Origin: Kitasatospora sp. SolWspMP-SS2h
GTDB taxonomy: Bacteria > Actinomycetota > Actinomycetes > Streptomycetales > Streptomycetaceae
Reading direction: 5' to 3'
Assembly (NCBI RefSeq): GCF_003259315.1
Contig: NZ_QLLT01000007.1
Span: forward strand, 222,872-286,871
Length of the DNA stretch: 64,000 nucleotides
The position numbers and the translations under genes were made by a program. Each line of letters starts with the position of its first letter. Position 1 is the stretch's first letter. Under the pieces are notes generated by a model. The model was given only the letters and a program-made list of their open reading frames with translations, did no database searches and was not told where the DNA came from. Shown piece after piece: positions 1 through 8,576 of the stretch.

Positions 1-1243
1 TGTCGTCGCCGGAGCGCGGGCGCATCAGCTCGTCCGACTCGTACTGCACGCTGGAGGTGTCGATCGACACCCGGGCGCAGAACTCCTTGAAGCCCTGCGG
101 GAGTTTCGGCGACCAGAGGACCGTCATGTTCGGCTCCGGCGCCGGGCCCAGGTTGTACAGGGTCTGGAGGTAGCGGAACGAGGTACGGGTGACCAGCGGG
201 CGGCCGTCGGCGCCGATCCCGCCGATCGACTCGGTGACCCAGGTCGGGTCGCCGGAGAACAGCTCGTCGTACTCGGGGGTGCGCAGGAAGCGGACGATCC
301 GCAGCTTGACGATGAAGTCGTCGACCAGCTCCTGGGCCCGCTCCTCGGTCAGCCGGCCCGCGGCGAGGTCCCGTTCGAGGTAGACGTCCAGGAAGGTGGA
401 GGTGCGGCCGAGCGACATGGCCGCGCCGTTCTGCTCCTTCACCGCCGCCAGGTAGGCGAAGTACAGCCACTGGATCGCCTGCCGGGCGTCGGCCGCCGGG
501 CCGGAGACGTCGTGGCCGTAGGCCGCCGCCATCTCCTTCAGCTCGCCCAGGGCGCGGATCTGCTCGGCCAGCTCCTCGCGCTCCCGGATGGTCTCCTCCA
601 GGGCGCGCGGGTCGCGGGGCGCGGCGTCCAGCGACGCCTTCTCCTCGTGCTTGGCGGCGATCAGCCGGTCCACGCCGTACAGCGCGACCCGCCGGTAGTC
701 GCCGATGATCCGGCCGCGCCCGTAGGCGTCCGGCAGGCCGGTGACGACGCCCGCCTTGCGGGCGGCCCGGATCTCGGGGGTGTAGGCGTCGAACACGCCC
801 GCGTTGTGGGTCTTGCGGTACCGGGTGAAGACCTCCTCCAGCTCCGGGTCGACCGGGTAGCCGTAGGTCTCCAGCGCCCCCGCGACCATCCGCCAGCCGC
901 CGTTGGGCATGATCGCCCGCTTCAGCGGGGCGTCGGTCTGCAGGCCGACGATCAGCTCCTCGTCCCGGTCGATGTACCCGGGCGCGTGCGCCGTGATGGT
1001 CGAGGGCGTGTCGTACGAGACGTCCAGGACGCCCTTGGCGCGCTCCTCGGGGAACAGCGCGGTGATCCGCTCCCAGATCCGGGTGGTCCGCCCGGTCGGG
1101 CCGGCCAGGAAGGCGCCGTCGCCCTCGTAGGGGGTGTAGTTCTGCTGGATGAAGTCCCGGACGTCGACGGCGTCCCGCCACAGTCCGCCCTTGAAGCCGT
1201 CCCACGCACCGCTCAGGGTGTGTTCCGCGTGCTGAGTGCTCAT
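1..1243 (-). CDS. pflB: Pyruvate formate-lyase, N-terminal part (cut by window edge)
   Basis: Formate C-acetyltransferase converts pyruvate and CoA to acetyl-CoA and formate through a glycyl radical, in the cytoplasm. About 414 N-terminal residues are visible, opening [20 protein letters not shown] and including the family stretches [20 protein letters not shown] and [14 protein letters not shown]. Full-length enzymes are about 750 aa, so the active-site Cys pair and the radical Gly lie beyond position 1. The ATG at 1243 has a GGGAGC ribosome site directly upstream. adhE lies upstream on the same strand, and a Rex-type palindrome sits 55 bp before the start, which points to NADH-responsive fermentation. 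The activase pflA would be expected just outside the window. The family assignment is firm. Confidence 0.95.
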   Translation of the reverse strand, partial: MSTQHAEHTLSGAWDGFKGGLWRDAVDVRDFIQQNYTPYEGDGAFLAGPTGRTTRIWERITALFPEERAKGVLDVSYDTPSTITAHAPGYIDRDEELIVGLQTDAPLKRAIMPNGGWRMVAGALETYGYPVDPELEEVFTRYRKTHNAGVFDAYTPEIRAARKAGVVTGLPDAYGRGRIIGDYRRVALYGVDRLIAAKHEEKASLDAAPRDPRALEETIREREELAEQIRALGELKEMAAAYGHDVSGPAADARQAIQWLYFAYLAAVKEQNGAAMSLGRTSTFLDVYLERDLAAGRLTEERAQELVDDFIVKLRIVRFLRTPEYDELFSGDPTWVTESIGGIGADGRPLVTRTSFRYLQTLYNLGPAPEPNMTVLWSPKLPQGFKEFCARVSIDTSSVQYESDELMRPRSGDD

Positions 1244-1297
1244 TGCTCCCGCTCCCGCCGTCTTCTCCTCCGAGGCCCACGAGGCCCACGAGCACCA

Positions 1298-1315
1298 TCG
1301 TGAATGTTTTCACGA
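1298..1315. promoter_or_regulatory. Rex-type redox operator upstream of pflB
   Basis: TCGTGAATGTTTTCACGA is a perfect inverted repeat with 7-bp arms and a 4-bp spacer. It matches the GTGAA-N4-TTCAC core and spacing of operators bound by the NADH/NAD+-sensing repressor Rex, which is known in Streptomyces. It lies 55 bp upstream of the pflB ATG and is clearly more AT-rich than its surroundings. Binding by Rex is inferred from this match. No second copy was seen in front of adhE. Confidence 0.75.
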
Positions 1316-1331
1316 AGTCGCGGGGGCTCGG

Positions 1332-1355
1332 AAGGTCCTCGGTCCGGGGGACCTT
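1332..1355 (-). terminator. Short hairpin after adhE
   Basis: AAGGTCC and GGACCTT form a 7-bp stem with a 10-nt loop, beginning 12 bp past the adhE stop and before the pflB operator. There is no T-tract. It may partly separate adhE and pflB transcription. Confidence 0.4.
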
Positions 1356-1367
1356 GGTCCCCTTCCG

Positions 1368-4088
1368 TCACACCGCCCGCTCGCCGTAGTACGCCTGGGT
1401 CATCAGCCGCCGCATGTCCCGCAGCATCGGCATCCGCGGGTTGGCCGGCGCGCACTGGTCCTCGTAGGCGTTCATCGCCTGCTGCGGCAGCGCCGCCAGG
1501 AAGGCCGCCTCGTCCACCCCGGCCTCCTTGAACGACCGCGGGATGCCCACCCGTTCGCGCAGCTCCTCCACCGCCGCCGCCAGCGACTCCACGCCCTGCT
1601 CCGGGGTGTCCGCCGGCAGGCCCAGCGTCCGGGCGATCTGCCGGTAGCGCTCCGGCGCCGCGTAGCTGCGGTACTTCGGCCAGCCGGTCACCTTCGACGG
1701 GGCCGACCCGTTCCAGCGGATCACGTGCGGCAGCAGCAGCGCGTTGGTGCGCCCGTGCGCCACGCGGAAGGTCGCGCCCAGGGTGTGCGCCATCGCGTGC
1801 ACCACGCCCAGGAAGGACGAGCCGAACGCCATGCCCGCGATCGTCCCCGCGTTGTGCATCCGCTCCCGCGCCACCGGGTCGTTCGGGCCGTCCTCGACCG
1901 CCGCCCGCAGGTTCTCGAACACCAGCCGGACGCCCTGCAGCGCCAGCCCGTCGGTGAAGTCGTTGGCGTACACCGACACGTACGTCTCGATGCAGTGCGT
2001 CAGCGCGTCGAAACCGGAGTCCGCGGTCACCGCCGGCGGCAGGTCCGTGGTCAGCGCCGGGTCGACGATCGCCACCGTCGGGGTCAGCGCGTAGTCCGCC
2101 AGCGGGTACTTCTGGCCGGTCTCCGGGTCGGTGATCACCGCGAACGGGGTGACCTCGCTGCCGGTGCCCGAGGTGGTCGGGACGCACACCAGCCTGGCCC
2201 GCTCGCCCAGGTCCGGGAAGGCGAAGGCGCGCTTGCGGATGTCGAAGAACTTCTCCTTCAGGTCCGCGAACTCGACCTCCGGGTGCTCGTACAGCAGCCA
2301 CATCACCTTCGCCGCGTCCATCGGCGAACCGCCGCCCAGCGCCACGATGGTGTCCGGCCGGAAGTCCCGCATCAGCTCCGCGCCCCGCTCCACGGTCGCG
2401 ATGCTCGGCTCGGGCTCCACGAAGTCCACCACCCGCACCTCCACCGGCTCGGTGCGCCGCCCCAGCACGTCCCGGACCCGGTCCAGGTGCCCGATCTCCA
2501 CCATCGTCCGGTCCGTCACCACGACGACCCGGCGGGCCCCGCGCATGTCGGCCAGGTACCTGATCGCGTGGCGCTCGAAGAAGATCTTCGGCGGCACCTT
2601 GAACCACTGCATGTTGGTGTTGCGCCGCCCGATCCGCTTGACGTTGAGCAGGTTCAGCGCCGAGACGTTGCCCGCCACCGAGTTGTGGCCGTAACTGCCG
2701 CAGCCCAGGGTCAGCGAGGGCAGGAACGCGTTGTACACGTCGCCGATGCCGCCCTGCGAACTCGGCGCGTTCCAGATGATCCGGCACGCCTTCACCGCGG
2801 TGCCGAACTCCTCGGCGAACGCCGCGTCCTCGGTGTGCACCGCCGCCGAGTGCCCCAGCCCGTTGAACTCCACCATCCGCGCCGCCAGCTTCAGCCCCTG
2901 CACCCGGCCCTCCGCCCGCAGCACCGCCAGCACCGGGCACAGCTTCTCCCTGGTCAGCGGCTCCGCCTCGCCGACCTCGCCGACCTCCACCAGGATCACC
3001 GAGGTCTCCTCCGGCACCTCGAAGCCCGCCGCCGCGGCGATCTCCGGCGCCGACCGCCCCACCACCGCCGCGTTCAGCCTCGCGCCCGCGCGGTCCGCGC
3101 CCGCGCCGACCCCGAACACGTACTCCTCCAGCAGCGCCTTCTGCTCCGCCGTCGCCAGGTGCGCCCTCAGCCGGCCGAACTCCGCCAGCGCCGCGTCGTA
3201 CACCTCCGCGTCCAGGATCACCGCCTGCTCGGAGGCGCAGACCATCCCGTTGTCGAAGGACTTCGACAGCACGATGTCGTTCACCGCGCGCGCCAGGTCC
3301 GCGCTCTTCTCCACGTACGCCGGCACGTTGCCCGCGCCCACGCCCAGCGCCGGCTTCCCGCACGAGTACGCCGCCCGCACCATCGAGTTGCCGCCGGTGG
3401 CCAGGATCGTCGCCACGTCCTCGTGCCGCATCAGCGCCCCGGTCGCCGCCGTCGACGGCCGCTCGATCCACTGCACGCAGTGCGCCGGGGCGCCCGCCGC
3501 GACCGCCGCGTCCCGGACGATCCGGGCCGCCTCCGCCGAACAGCGCTGCGCCGCCGGGTGGAAGCCGAAGACGATCGGGTTGCGGGTCTTCAGCGCGATC
3601 AGCGCCTTGAAGATGGTGGTCGAGGTCGGGTTGGTGACCGGCGTGACGCCCGCGACCACGCCCACCGGCTCGACGATCTCGGTGATCCCGTCGATCTCGT
3701 CCCGGGAGATCACGCCGACGGTCTTCATCCCCGCCATCGAGTGCGCCACGTTCTCGCAGGCGAAGACGTTCTTCACCGCCTTGTCCTCGAACACCCCGCG
3801 CCCGGTCTCCTCGACCGCCAGCGCCGCCAGCCGGGTGTGCGCGGCCAGCGCGGCCAGCGACGCCTTCTTCACGATCCGGTCCACCTTCTCCTGGGTGAGA
3901 CCGGAGTACTCCTGGAGGGCCCTGCGGCCGTTGCGCACCAGCACGTCGACGGCGGCGGCCGCCTCGGCGGCGCTCTCGGCGCTGTTCCCACCGGTGTGCT
4001 CGGGGGTGCTCCCGTCGGTGTTCCCGGGGGCGTTCTCGGCGGTGTTCTCGTCGGTGGTCTCGGCAGCGGGGGACTGGTCGCGGGACAT
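1368..4088 (-). CDS. adhE: Bifunctional acetaldehyde-CoA/alcohol dehydrogenase AdhE
   Basis: Reduces acetyl-CoA to acetaldehyde and then ethanol with two NADH, recycling NAD+ during fermentation. The protein is 906 aa; family members are about 870-890. The N-terminal aldehyde dehydrogenase half has the catalytic Cys in FDNGMVCASEQ. The C-terminal iron-dependent alcohol dehydrogenase half has GGGSPMDAAK and the His-rich metal site VVHAMAHTLGATFRVAHG. The ATG at 4088 follows an AGAGGTGAG ribosome site. An extra N-terminal stretch of about 45 residues rich in Glu, Asn and Thr is not typical of the family and probably disordered. It lies directly upstream of pflB on the same strand, so the two enzymes supply and consume acetyl-CoA in one anaerobic route. 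Identification is very secure. Confidence 0.97.
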   Translation of the reverse strand: MSRDQSPAAETTDENTAENAPGNTDGSTPEHTGGNSAESAAEAAAAVDVLVRNGRRALQEYSGLTQEKVDRIVKKASLAALAAHTRLAALAVEETGRGVFEDKAVKNVFACENVAHSMAGMKTVGVISRDEIDGITEIVEPVGVVAGVTPVTNPTSTTIFKALIALKTRNPIVFGFHPAAQRCSAEAARIVRDAAVAAGAPAHCVQWIERPSTAATGALMRHEDVATILATGGNSMVRAAYSCGKPALGVGAGNVPAYVEKSADLARAVNDIVLSKSFDNGMVCASEQAVILDAEVYDAALAEFGRLRAHLATAEQKALLEEYVFGVGAGADRAGARLNAAVVGRSAPEIAAAAGFEVPEETSVILVEVGEVGEAEPLTREKLCPVLAVLRAEGRVQGLKLAARMVEFNGLGHSAAVHTEDAAFAEEFGTAVKACRIIWNAPSSQGGIGDVYNAFLPSLTLGCGSYGHNSVAGNVSALNLLNVKRIGRRNTNMQWFKVPPKIFFERHAIRYLADMRGARRVVVVTDRTMVEIGHLDRVRDVLGRRTEPVEVRVVDFVEPEPSIATVERGAELMRDFRPDTIVALGGGSPMDAAKVMWLLYEHPEVEFADLKEKFFDIRKRAFAFPDLGERARLVCVPTTSGTGSEVTPFAVITDPETGQKYPLADYALTPTVAIVDPALTTDLPPAVTADSGFDALTHCIETYVSVYANDFTDGLALQGVRLVFENLRAAVEDGPNDPVARERMHNAGTIAGMAFGSSFLGVVHAMAHTLGATFRVAHGRTNALLLPHVIRWNGSAPSKVTGWPKYRSYAAPERYRQIARTLGLPADTPEQGVESLAAAVEELRERVGIPRSFKEAGVDEAAFLAALPQQAMNAYEDQCAPANPRMPMLRDMRRLMTQAYYGERAV

Positions 4089-4383
4089 GGCGCGCTCACC
4101 TCTTGGGGGGGTGCGGCTGCGGGATCGCCCCGGCGGCGCTGCCGGGACTCGGCCTGACGCCTCCACCCTCTGTCGGCGCGGCGTCGCACCGCTACGGCCG
4201 TTCGCCGCTGCCCGCCCGGGACCAACGGCCTTCTCCGGTGCCCGGCACGGCAGTTCGCCCCGGACCCCGGGCGGGAGCGGTCCTGCGCCGGACGGGTGAG
4301 CGCGGGGTCGTCCGGGTGCGACCGCCCGGAGCCGGTGCGAGGGTGGACCCAGCCCGTTGTCCGCGACACCCCCAGGAGGAGAC

Positions 4384-4572
4384 ATGGGCCTGAGTGACCA
4401 GTTCAAGGACAAGGCCAAGGACCTCGCCGACCAGGCGAAGTCGGCGCTCGGCGACCACGGCTCCAAGGCCGAGGAGGCCGAGCAGAAGGCCCGCGAACAG
4501 GCCGAGGGCGTGATGCCGGGCGGCCAGGAGTCCGCGGACGACCAGCAGCACCAGGAGGGCGAGTCCTCCTGA
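4384..4572 (+). CDS. Small hydrophilic protein, CsbD/MT0933-antitoxin-like
   Basis: A 62-aa, highly charged protein opening MGLSDQFKDKAKDLADQAKS and ending QHQEGESS. The Lys/Asp/Ala-rich amphipathic pattern resembles actinobacterial CsbD-like stress proteins and the small proteins annotated as MT0933-type antitoxins. The resemblance is compositional, so the function is unknown. The ATG at 4384 has an excellent AGGAGGAGAC ribosome site, and the gene ends just before a very strong terminator, so it is a monocistronic, well-expressed unit. It is divergent from adhE, sharing an intergenic region of about 295 bp in which no clear operator was seen. No toxin partner is visible. Confidence 0.8.
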   Translation: MGLSDQFKDKAKDLADQAKSALGDHGSKAEEAEQKAREQAEGVMPGGQESADDQQHQEGESS

Positions 4573-4578
4573 CCGTCC

Positions 4579-4623
4579 GCACGCCGGAGGGACGGGCCTG
4601 CCGGGCCCGTCCCTCCGGCGTGC
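4579..4623 (+). terminator. Strong intrinsic terminator, 20-bp perfect stem
   Basis: Two 20-nt arms (4579-4598 and 4604-4623) are exactly complementary around a 5-nt loop, starting 6 bp after the small-protein stop. There is no T-tract, as is common for Streptomyces terminators. Confidence 0.85.
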
Positions 4624-4730
4624 TGCGGCAACGGGGAGCGCCCGTCCGAGGAGGAGACACGGGCGGCTTCGACAGGCCCCGACCGCCGCAGGCCCACCCG
4701 CCGGACGCCGTGACACGGCGGTGACAGTAG

Positions 4731-5080
4731 GTGTACGTCGCAGGGACGTCGAGCTGGAATCGCCTTCCCCGCGCGACCGAGCGGGCCGAGGGGGAACCGG
4801 CCGCCGGGACGCGCCTCCCGCATCCAGCCGCACCACCCACATCCCTTGGGGGGAACACCAGGAACACCCGCCGGACCGCGCCGCCCACCGCCGCCGCGAC
4901 GAAGGCCGCCGCCGTCGCCGCGCTGATGCTCGCCGCCACCACCGCGGCCGGTGGCACCGCGTGGGCGGACGACAGGCCGGTCGTCCCGTGCGCCGACGGA
5001 GCGGTGAAGCTCCCGGGCGAGACGCCGGTCGAGAACGGCCCCGCCCACCGGGGGACGCCGGGGTGCGGCGGGTCTCAGGG
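4731..5080 (+). pseudogene. Possible remnant of a small secreted protein
   Basis: The stretch of about 450 bp between the terminator and the tricorn gene has no clean gene. One forward frame reads a plausible secretion signal near 4860-4975, with basic residues, then AAAVAALMLAATTAAGGTAWA, then a short Cys- and Pro-containing tail. There is no convincing start codon with a ribosome site: the GTG at 4731 is far upstream of the hydrophobic core. The frame also runs on without a stop, antisense into the tricorn gene, to about 5699. It may be a truncated secreted-protein gene whose 3' end was lost, or chance coding in GC-rich DNA. Confidence 0.25.
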
Positions 5081-8000
5081 CCGGGGCGGCAGCGGCGGGC
5101 GGCGCAGGTCGGGGCGGGGGGTGCCGGCGGGCGGGGGCGCGGCGGCGGGGGTCGCGGCGAGCAGGGTGAGGGCGAGGTCGACGGCGGCGGACAGGTCGGT
5201 GTGCGCGCCGCGGGCCCAGTCGCGCGGGGTGCGGACCACCTCGACGTCCGGGTCGACGCCCCGGTTCTCGACCGAGAAGCCGATCCCGCCGGTGAACCAG
5301 CTGGCGTTCTTCGGCACCGAGATCTGGGTGCCGTCGCCCAGCGCGTGCCGCCCGGTCATGCCGACCACCCCGCCCCAGGTGCGGGTGCCGACCACCGGGC
5401 CCAGGGCGAGCGCCTTGATCGCGGTGATGATGACGTCGCCGTCGGAGCTGGTGGCGTGGTCGGCGAGCGCGACCACCGGGCCGCGCGGCGCGTCCCGGGG
5501 CCACCGGACGGGCTGCCGGCCGCGGGTGAAGTCCCAGGCCAGGACCCGGCGGTGGAGCTTCTCCAGGACCAGTTCGGAGACGTTGCCGCCGGCGTTGCCC
5601 CGGACGTCCAGCACCAGTGCGGGGCGGGCCAGCTCGGAGCGCAGGTCCCGGTTGAACTGGGCCCAGCCGGAGCCGCCGAGGTCCGGGATGTGCAGGTAGC
5701 CGCAGAGGCCGTCGCTGAACTCCCGGACCAGGTGCCGCCGTCTGGCCACCCAGTCCTGGTAGCGGATCGGCCGCTCGTCGGTGAGCGGGGTGACCGCGAT
5801 CCGCCGGACCCGCCCGTCGTGCCGGAGGGTGAGCTCGACGGTGCTGCCGCCCGTCCCGGCCAGTAGCGGGGTCGGGCCGCGCACCGGGTCGGGCGGGCGG
5901 CCGTCCACCGCGAGCAGTTCGTCGCCGTCGTGCAGGCCGTGGCCGGCCAGCGGGGCGCGGGCCTTCGGGTCGGAGGACTCGCCGGGCAGGATCCGGTCGA
6001 CCAGCCAGCGGCCGTCCGGGGCGCGGTGCGCGTTGGCGCCGAGCAGGCCGAGCGGCTGCTGGGCGATGGCCGGGCCCTCGCCGCGCCGGGCCGGGGTGAC
6101 GTAGGCGTGCGAGGTGCCGAGCTCGCCGAGCAGCTCGCGCAGCAGGTCGGCGAAGTCGTCGGGGGAGGCGATCCGCTCCAGCAGCGGGGCGTACTGCTCG
6201 GTGAGCGCGGGCCAGTCCAGGCCGCACATGCCCGGGTCCCAGAACTGGTCGGCGACGATCCGGGCCGCCTCGAAGTACGACTGCCGCCACTCGGCGGCCG
6301 GGTGCACGGTGTGGGTGATCCGGCGCAGGTCGACCGGGACGGGGGCGGTCGGCGCGGCCAGCGGGTACAGCTTGAGCGCGCCGGCCGAGAACACCGAGAG
6401 GGCCGAGCCGTCCGCCGAGACCGCGAAGCCGTCCAACTGCTCGACCAGGGTGGTGCGGCGGCCCCGGGCCAGGTCGAAGTACTCCAGGGCGGGGCGGCCC
6501 GAGGTGTCCTCCGGGTGGGCGAAGGTCTGGCCGAGCGCGCCGGAGATCGGCCAGCGCAGCCACACCACGCCGCCGCGCACCGCGGCCGTCGCCGAGTACT
6601 TGGAGGCGATCACCGGGAACGGCACCAGCCGCTTGCTGAGCCCCTCCCGGTCGACGTGCACGGTGCCGTCGCCGGTGGCCTCCTCCGGGTCCAGGCCGAC
6701 CGGCGGGCGGCCCTCGGCGGGCGAGGCGAAGGGGGACGGGGTGCCGGCCGCCAGCGGGACGAGGTACGGGCGGCAGCCGAGCGGGAATGACAGGTCGCCG
6801 GTGTGCACGTCGTGCACCGGGTCGAAGCCGCGCCAGGACAGGAACACCAGGAAGCGGCCGTCCCGGGTGAACACCGGGTGCTCGTCCTCGAACCGGCCGC
6901 CGGTGACGTGCACCCGCTCCTCGGGCCGGTCGGTGCGGGCCAGCCGGATCGCCCGCAGCGAGCGGCCCGCGACCGGCTCGGACCAGGCCAGCCAGCGCGA
7001 GTCCGGGGAGAACGAGGGGCTGGAGACCGGGCCGAACCGGGACGCGGCGACCTCGGCGACCGCGCCGTCCGCGGTGTCCACCAGCAGCAGCCGCCCGTCC
7101 GAGCAGGCCACCGCGAGGCGCCCGCCGTCCGGGGCGGCGGCCAGCTCCTGCACCCGGCCGATCCGGCCGCCCGCGATCCGCCGGCCGGCGGGGCGCTCGT
7201 CCGGGTCGTCCTTGCCGGGCAGCGCGGCGATCTCGATCGCGTCCGCGCCGTCCGCGTCCGTCACCCAGGCGGCCTGGTTGCCGTAGCCGAGCACCAGCGG
7301 CAGCCGGCAGCGCACGCCCGGGGTGTCGGCCAGCACCCGGGCCGGGCCGTCGCGGTGTGTCAGCCAGTACAGCGCGCCGCGCACGTTCAGCACCCCGGCC
7401 CGGCCGGTGGCGTCGCAGGCCAGGTCCTTGACGTTGTTGGCCGCGCTCACCGGGTACGGCCGCCGCCCGGCCCGGGCGCCGCCCAGCGGCACCTCCAGGC
7501 GGCGCGGCGCCGGGGCGTCCAGCGAGTCGAGCAGCCAGACGTCCCCGGCGTGCTGGTAGACCACCCGGACGCCGTCGGTGGCGGCCTCCCGGGCGTAGTA
7601 CGAGGCGTGGTCGGTGTGCCGGCGCAGGCCGGTGCCGTCCGGGCGGACCGAGTACAGGTTGCCGACGCCCTCGTGGTCGGAGAGGAACGCGATCCGGGTG
7701 CCGTCGGCGCAGGCCACCGGCATCGGCGAGGCCAGGTGCCCGGGCAGGCCGGGCAGCAGCAGGTCGTGGTCCACCCAGAGCCGGCCGGTCGCGCCGCCCC
7801 GGTAGCGCTTCCAGAACGCGGGCTCGTGCGGCGCCGCGTCGGTCAGCAGCACCGTGTGCCCCTCACCGACCTGCGCGTCCGCGACCGGCCCCCACGGCAT
7901 CCGCCGCCCCGGCGCGCCGTCCGGCGGCAGCTCCCACGCCCAGGCGTAGTGCGCGAACGGCTCGTGGTACGAGGTCACCGCCAGCACCTCGCCGTTCGGC

Positions 8001-8293
8001 AGCCAGCCGCGCACCCGGGTGTCCTGGCTGCCCCAGTACGTCAGCCGCACCGCCGGGCCGCCCCCCACCGGCGCCGTGAACACCTCCGGCGTCAGCGCGA
8101 ACCAGCTGGTCCACGCCAGCGCCTCGCCGTCCGGCGACAGCCGCGGGTGGCTCACCCGGGTCCGGTCCGCGCTCACCCGCCAGGCCCGCCCCACCCCGCC
8201 GTCCGCGGCGAGCGGCGCGACCCAGACGTCGTCCTCGGCGGTGAAGGCGAGCAGACCGCCGCGTACATGGGGGTACCGCAGGTATCCGGACAC
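5075..8293 (-). CDS. Tricorn protease homologue (S41 family)
   Basis: A large cytoplasmic serine protease that trims oligopeptides released by the proteasome. The N-terminal half is WD-like beta-propeller repeats, for example TAEDDVWVAPL. A PDZ-containing catalytic region follows. The tetrad of Thermoplasma tricorn (S745, H746, S965, E1023) is matched by S728-H729 in GTSHAYVTP, S950 in ATSSDGDVI and E1009 in FSVENRGVDPD, with near-constant offsets, which also supports the chosen start. The GTG at 8293 (1072 aa) gives the canonical opening SGYLRYPHVRGG. GGAGG lies unusually close to it, so the exact start is less certain than the family. It is divergent from the chitinase gene across 283 bp. 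Confidence 0.93.
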   Translation of the reverse strand: MSGYLRYPHVRGGLLAFTAEDDVWVAPLAADGGVGRAWRVSADRTRVSHPRLSPDGEALAWTSWFALTPEVFTAPVGGGPAVRLTYWGSQDTRVRGWLPNGEVLAVTSYHEPFAHYAWAWELPPDGAPGRRMPWGPVADAQVGEGHTVLLTDAAPHEPAFWKRYRGGATGRLWVDHDLLLPGLPGHLASPMPVACADGTRIAFLSDHEGVGNLYSVRPDGTGLRRHTDHASYYAREAATDGVRVVYQHAGDVWLLDSLDAPAPRRLEVPLGGARAGRRPYPVSAANNVKDLACDATGRAGVLNVRGALYWLTHRDGPARVLADTPGVRCRLPLVLGYGNQAAWVTDADGADAIEIAALPGKDDPDERPAGRRIAGGRIGRVQELAAAPDGGRLAVACSDGRLLLVDTADGAVAEVAASRFGPVSSPSFSPDSRWLAWSEPVAGRSLRAIRLARTDRPEERVHVTGGRFEDEHPVFTRDGRFLVFLSWRGFDPVHDVHTGDLSFPLGCRPYLVPLAAGTPSPFASPAEGRPPVGLDPEEATGDGTVHVDREGLSKRLVPFPVIASKYSATAAVRGGVVWLRWPISGALGQTFAHPEDTSGRPALEYFDLARGRRTTLVEQLDGFAVSADGSALSVFSAGALKLYPLAAPTAPVPVDLRRITHTVHPAAEWRQSYFEAARIVADQFWDPGMCGLDWPALTEQYAPLLERIASPDDFADLLRELLGELGTSHAYVTPARRGEGPAIAQQPLGLLGANAHRAPDGRWLVDRILPGESSDPKARAPLAGHGLHDGDELLAVDGRPPDPVRGPTPLLAGTGGSTVELTLRHDGRVRRIAVTPLTDERPIRYQDWVARRRHLVREFSDGLCGYLHIPDLGGSGWAQFNRDLRSELARPALVLDVRGNAGGNVSELVLEKLHRRVLAWDFTRGRQPVRWPRDAPRGPVVALADHATSSDGDVIITAIKALALGPVVGTRTWGGVVGMTGRHALGDGTQISVPKNASWFTGGIGFSVENRGVDPDVEVVRTPRDWARGAHTDLSAAVDLALTLLAATPAAAPPPAGTPRPDLRRPPLPPRP

Positions 8294-8431
8294 CCCTCCA
8301 TGGTTCGATCGGCGGCCGGGGCCCGCAAACGCGGCCGGGCCGGGCGGGCGGCCGGACGCGCGGCCGGGCGGGTAGGCGCACGGAGTCCGGGGCGGCTGAC
8401 GGCGGGTCAGTGAACCGTGTTCCCCCGTCCA

Positions 8432-8437
8432 TTGACA
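8432..8437 (+). promoter_or_regulatory. Candidate -35 element of the chitinase promoter
   Basis: TTGACA is a perfect sigma-70-type -35 hexamer, located 22 bp before the DasR-like site. No convincing -10 hexamer was found at 17-18 bp. The element's position suggests that the operator would overlap the -10 or initiation region. Confidence 0.4.
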
Positions 8438-8458
8438 GGGGGGAGTCACAGCCGGTTC

Positions 8459-8475
8459 AGTGGTCTAGTCCAACT
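8459..8475. promoter_or_regulatory. DasR-responsive element (dre) before the chitinase gene
   Basis: AGTGGTCTAGTCCAACT contains TGGTCTAGTCCA, one change from the perfect palindrome TGGTCTAGACCA of DasR sites. DasR is the GntR-family repressor of N-acetylglucosamine and chitin genes in streptomycetes, and chitinase promoters typically carry this element. The site lies about 100 bp upstream of the chitinase ATG. Confidence 0.75.
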
Positions 8476-8576
8476 CCCTGGGTGGGTGCCGGTGCGGCGG
8501 TCCGACCCGGCCGGGAACCCCACAGCCCGGCGGACGGAGGAGGGCGTCCCCCACACAGAGGCAGGAGCATCCCCAC

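Noticed and set aside
1236..4299. Very long plus-strand open frames across adhE
   Set aside because: They are antisense shadows of adhE, Arg/His-rich with no recognisable domain, and arise from the extreme GC3 of the real gene.
4089..4383. Rex operator in front of adhE
   Set aside because: The region was read for GTGAA-N4-TTCAC and none was found; only the pflB side has it.
5075..8449. Longer tricorn frame starting at 8449
   Set aside because: The extra 52 residues run through the chitinase promoter and dre site and are low-complexity; the family start is at SGYLRYP.
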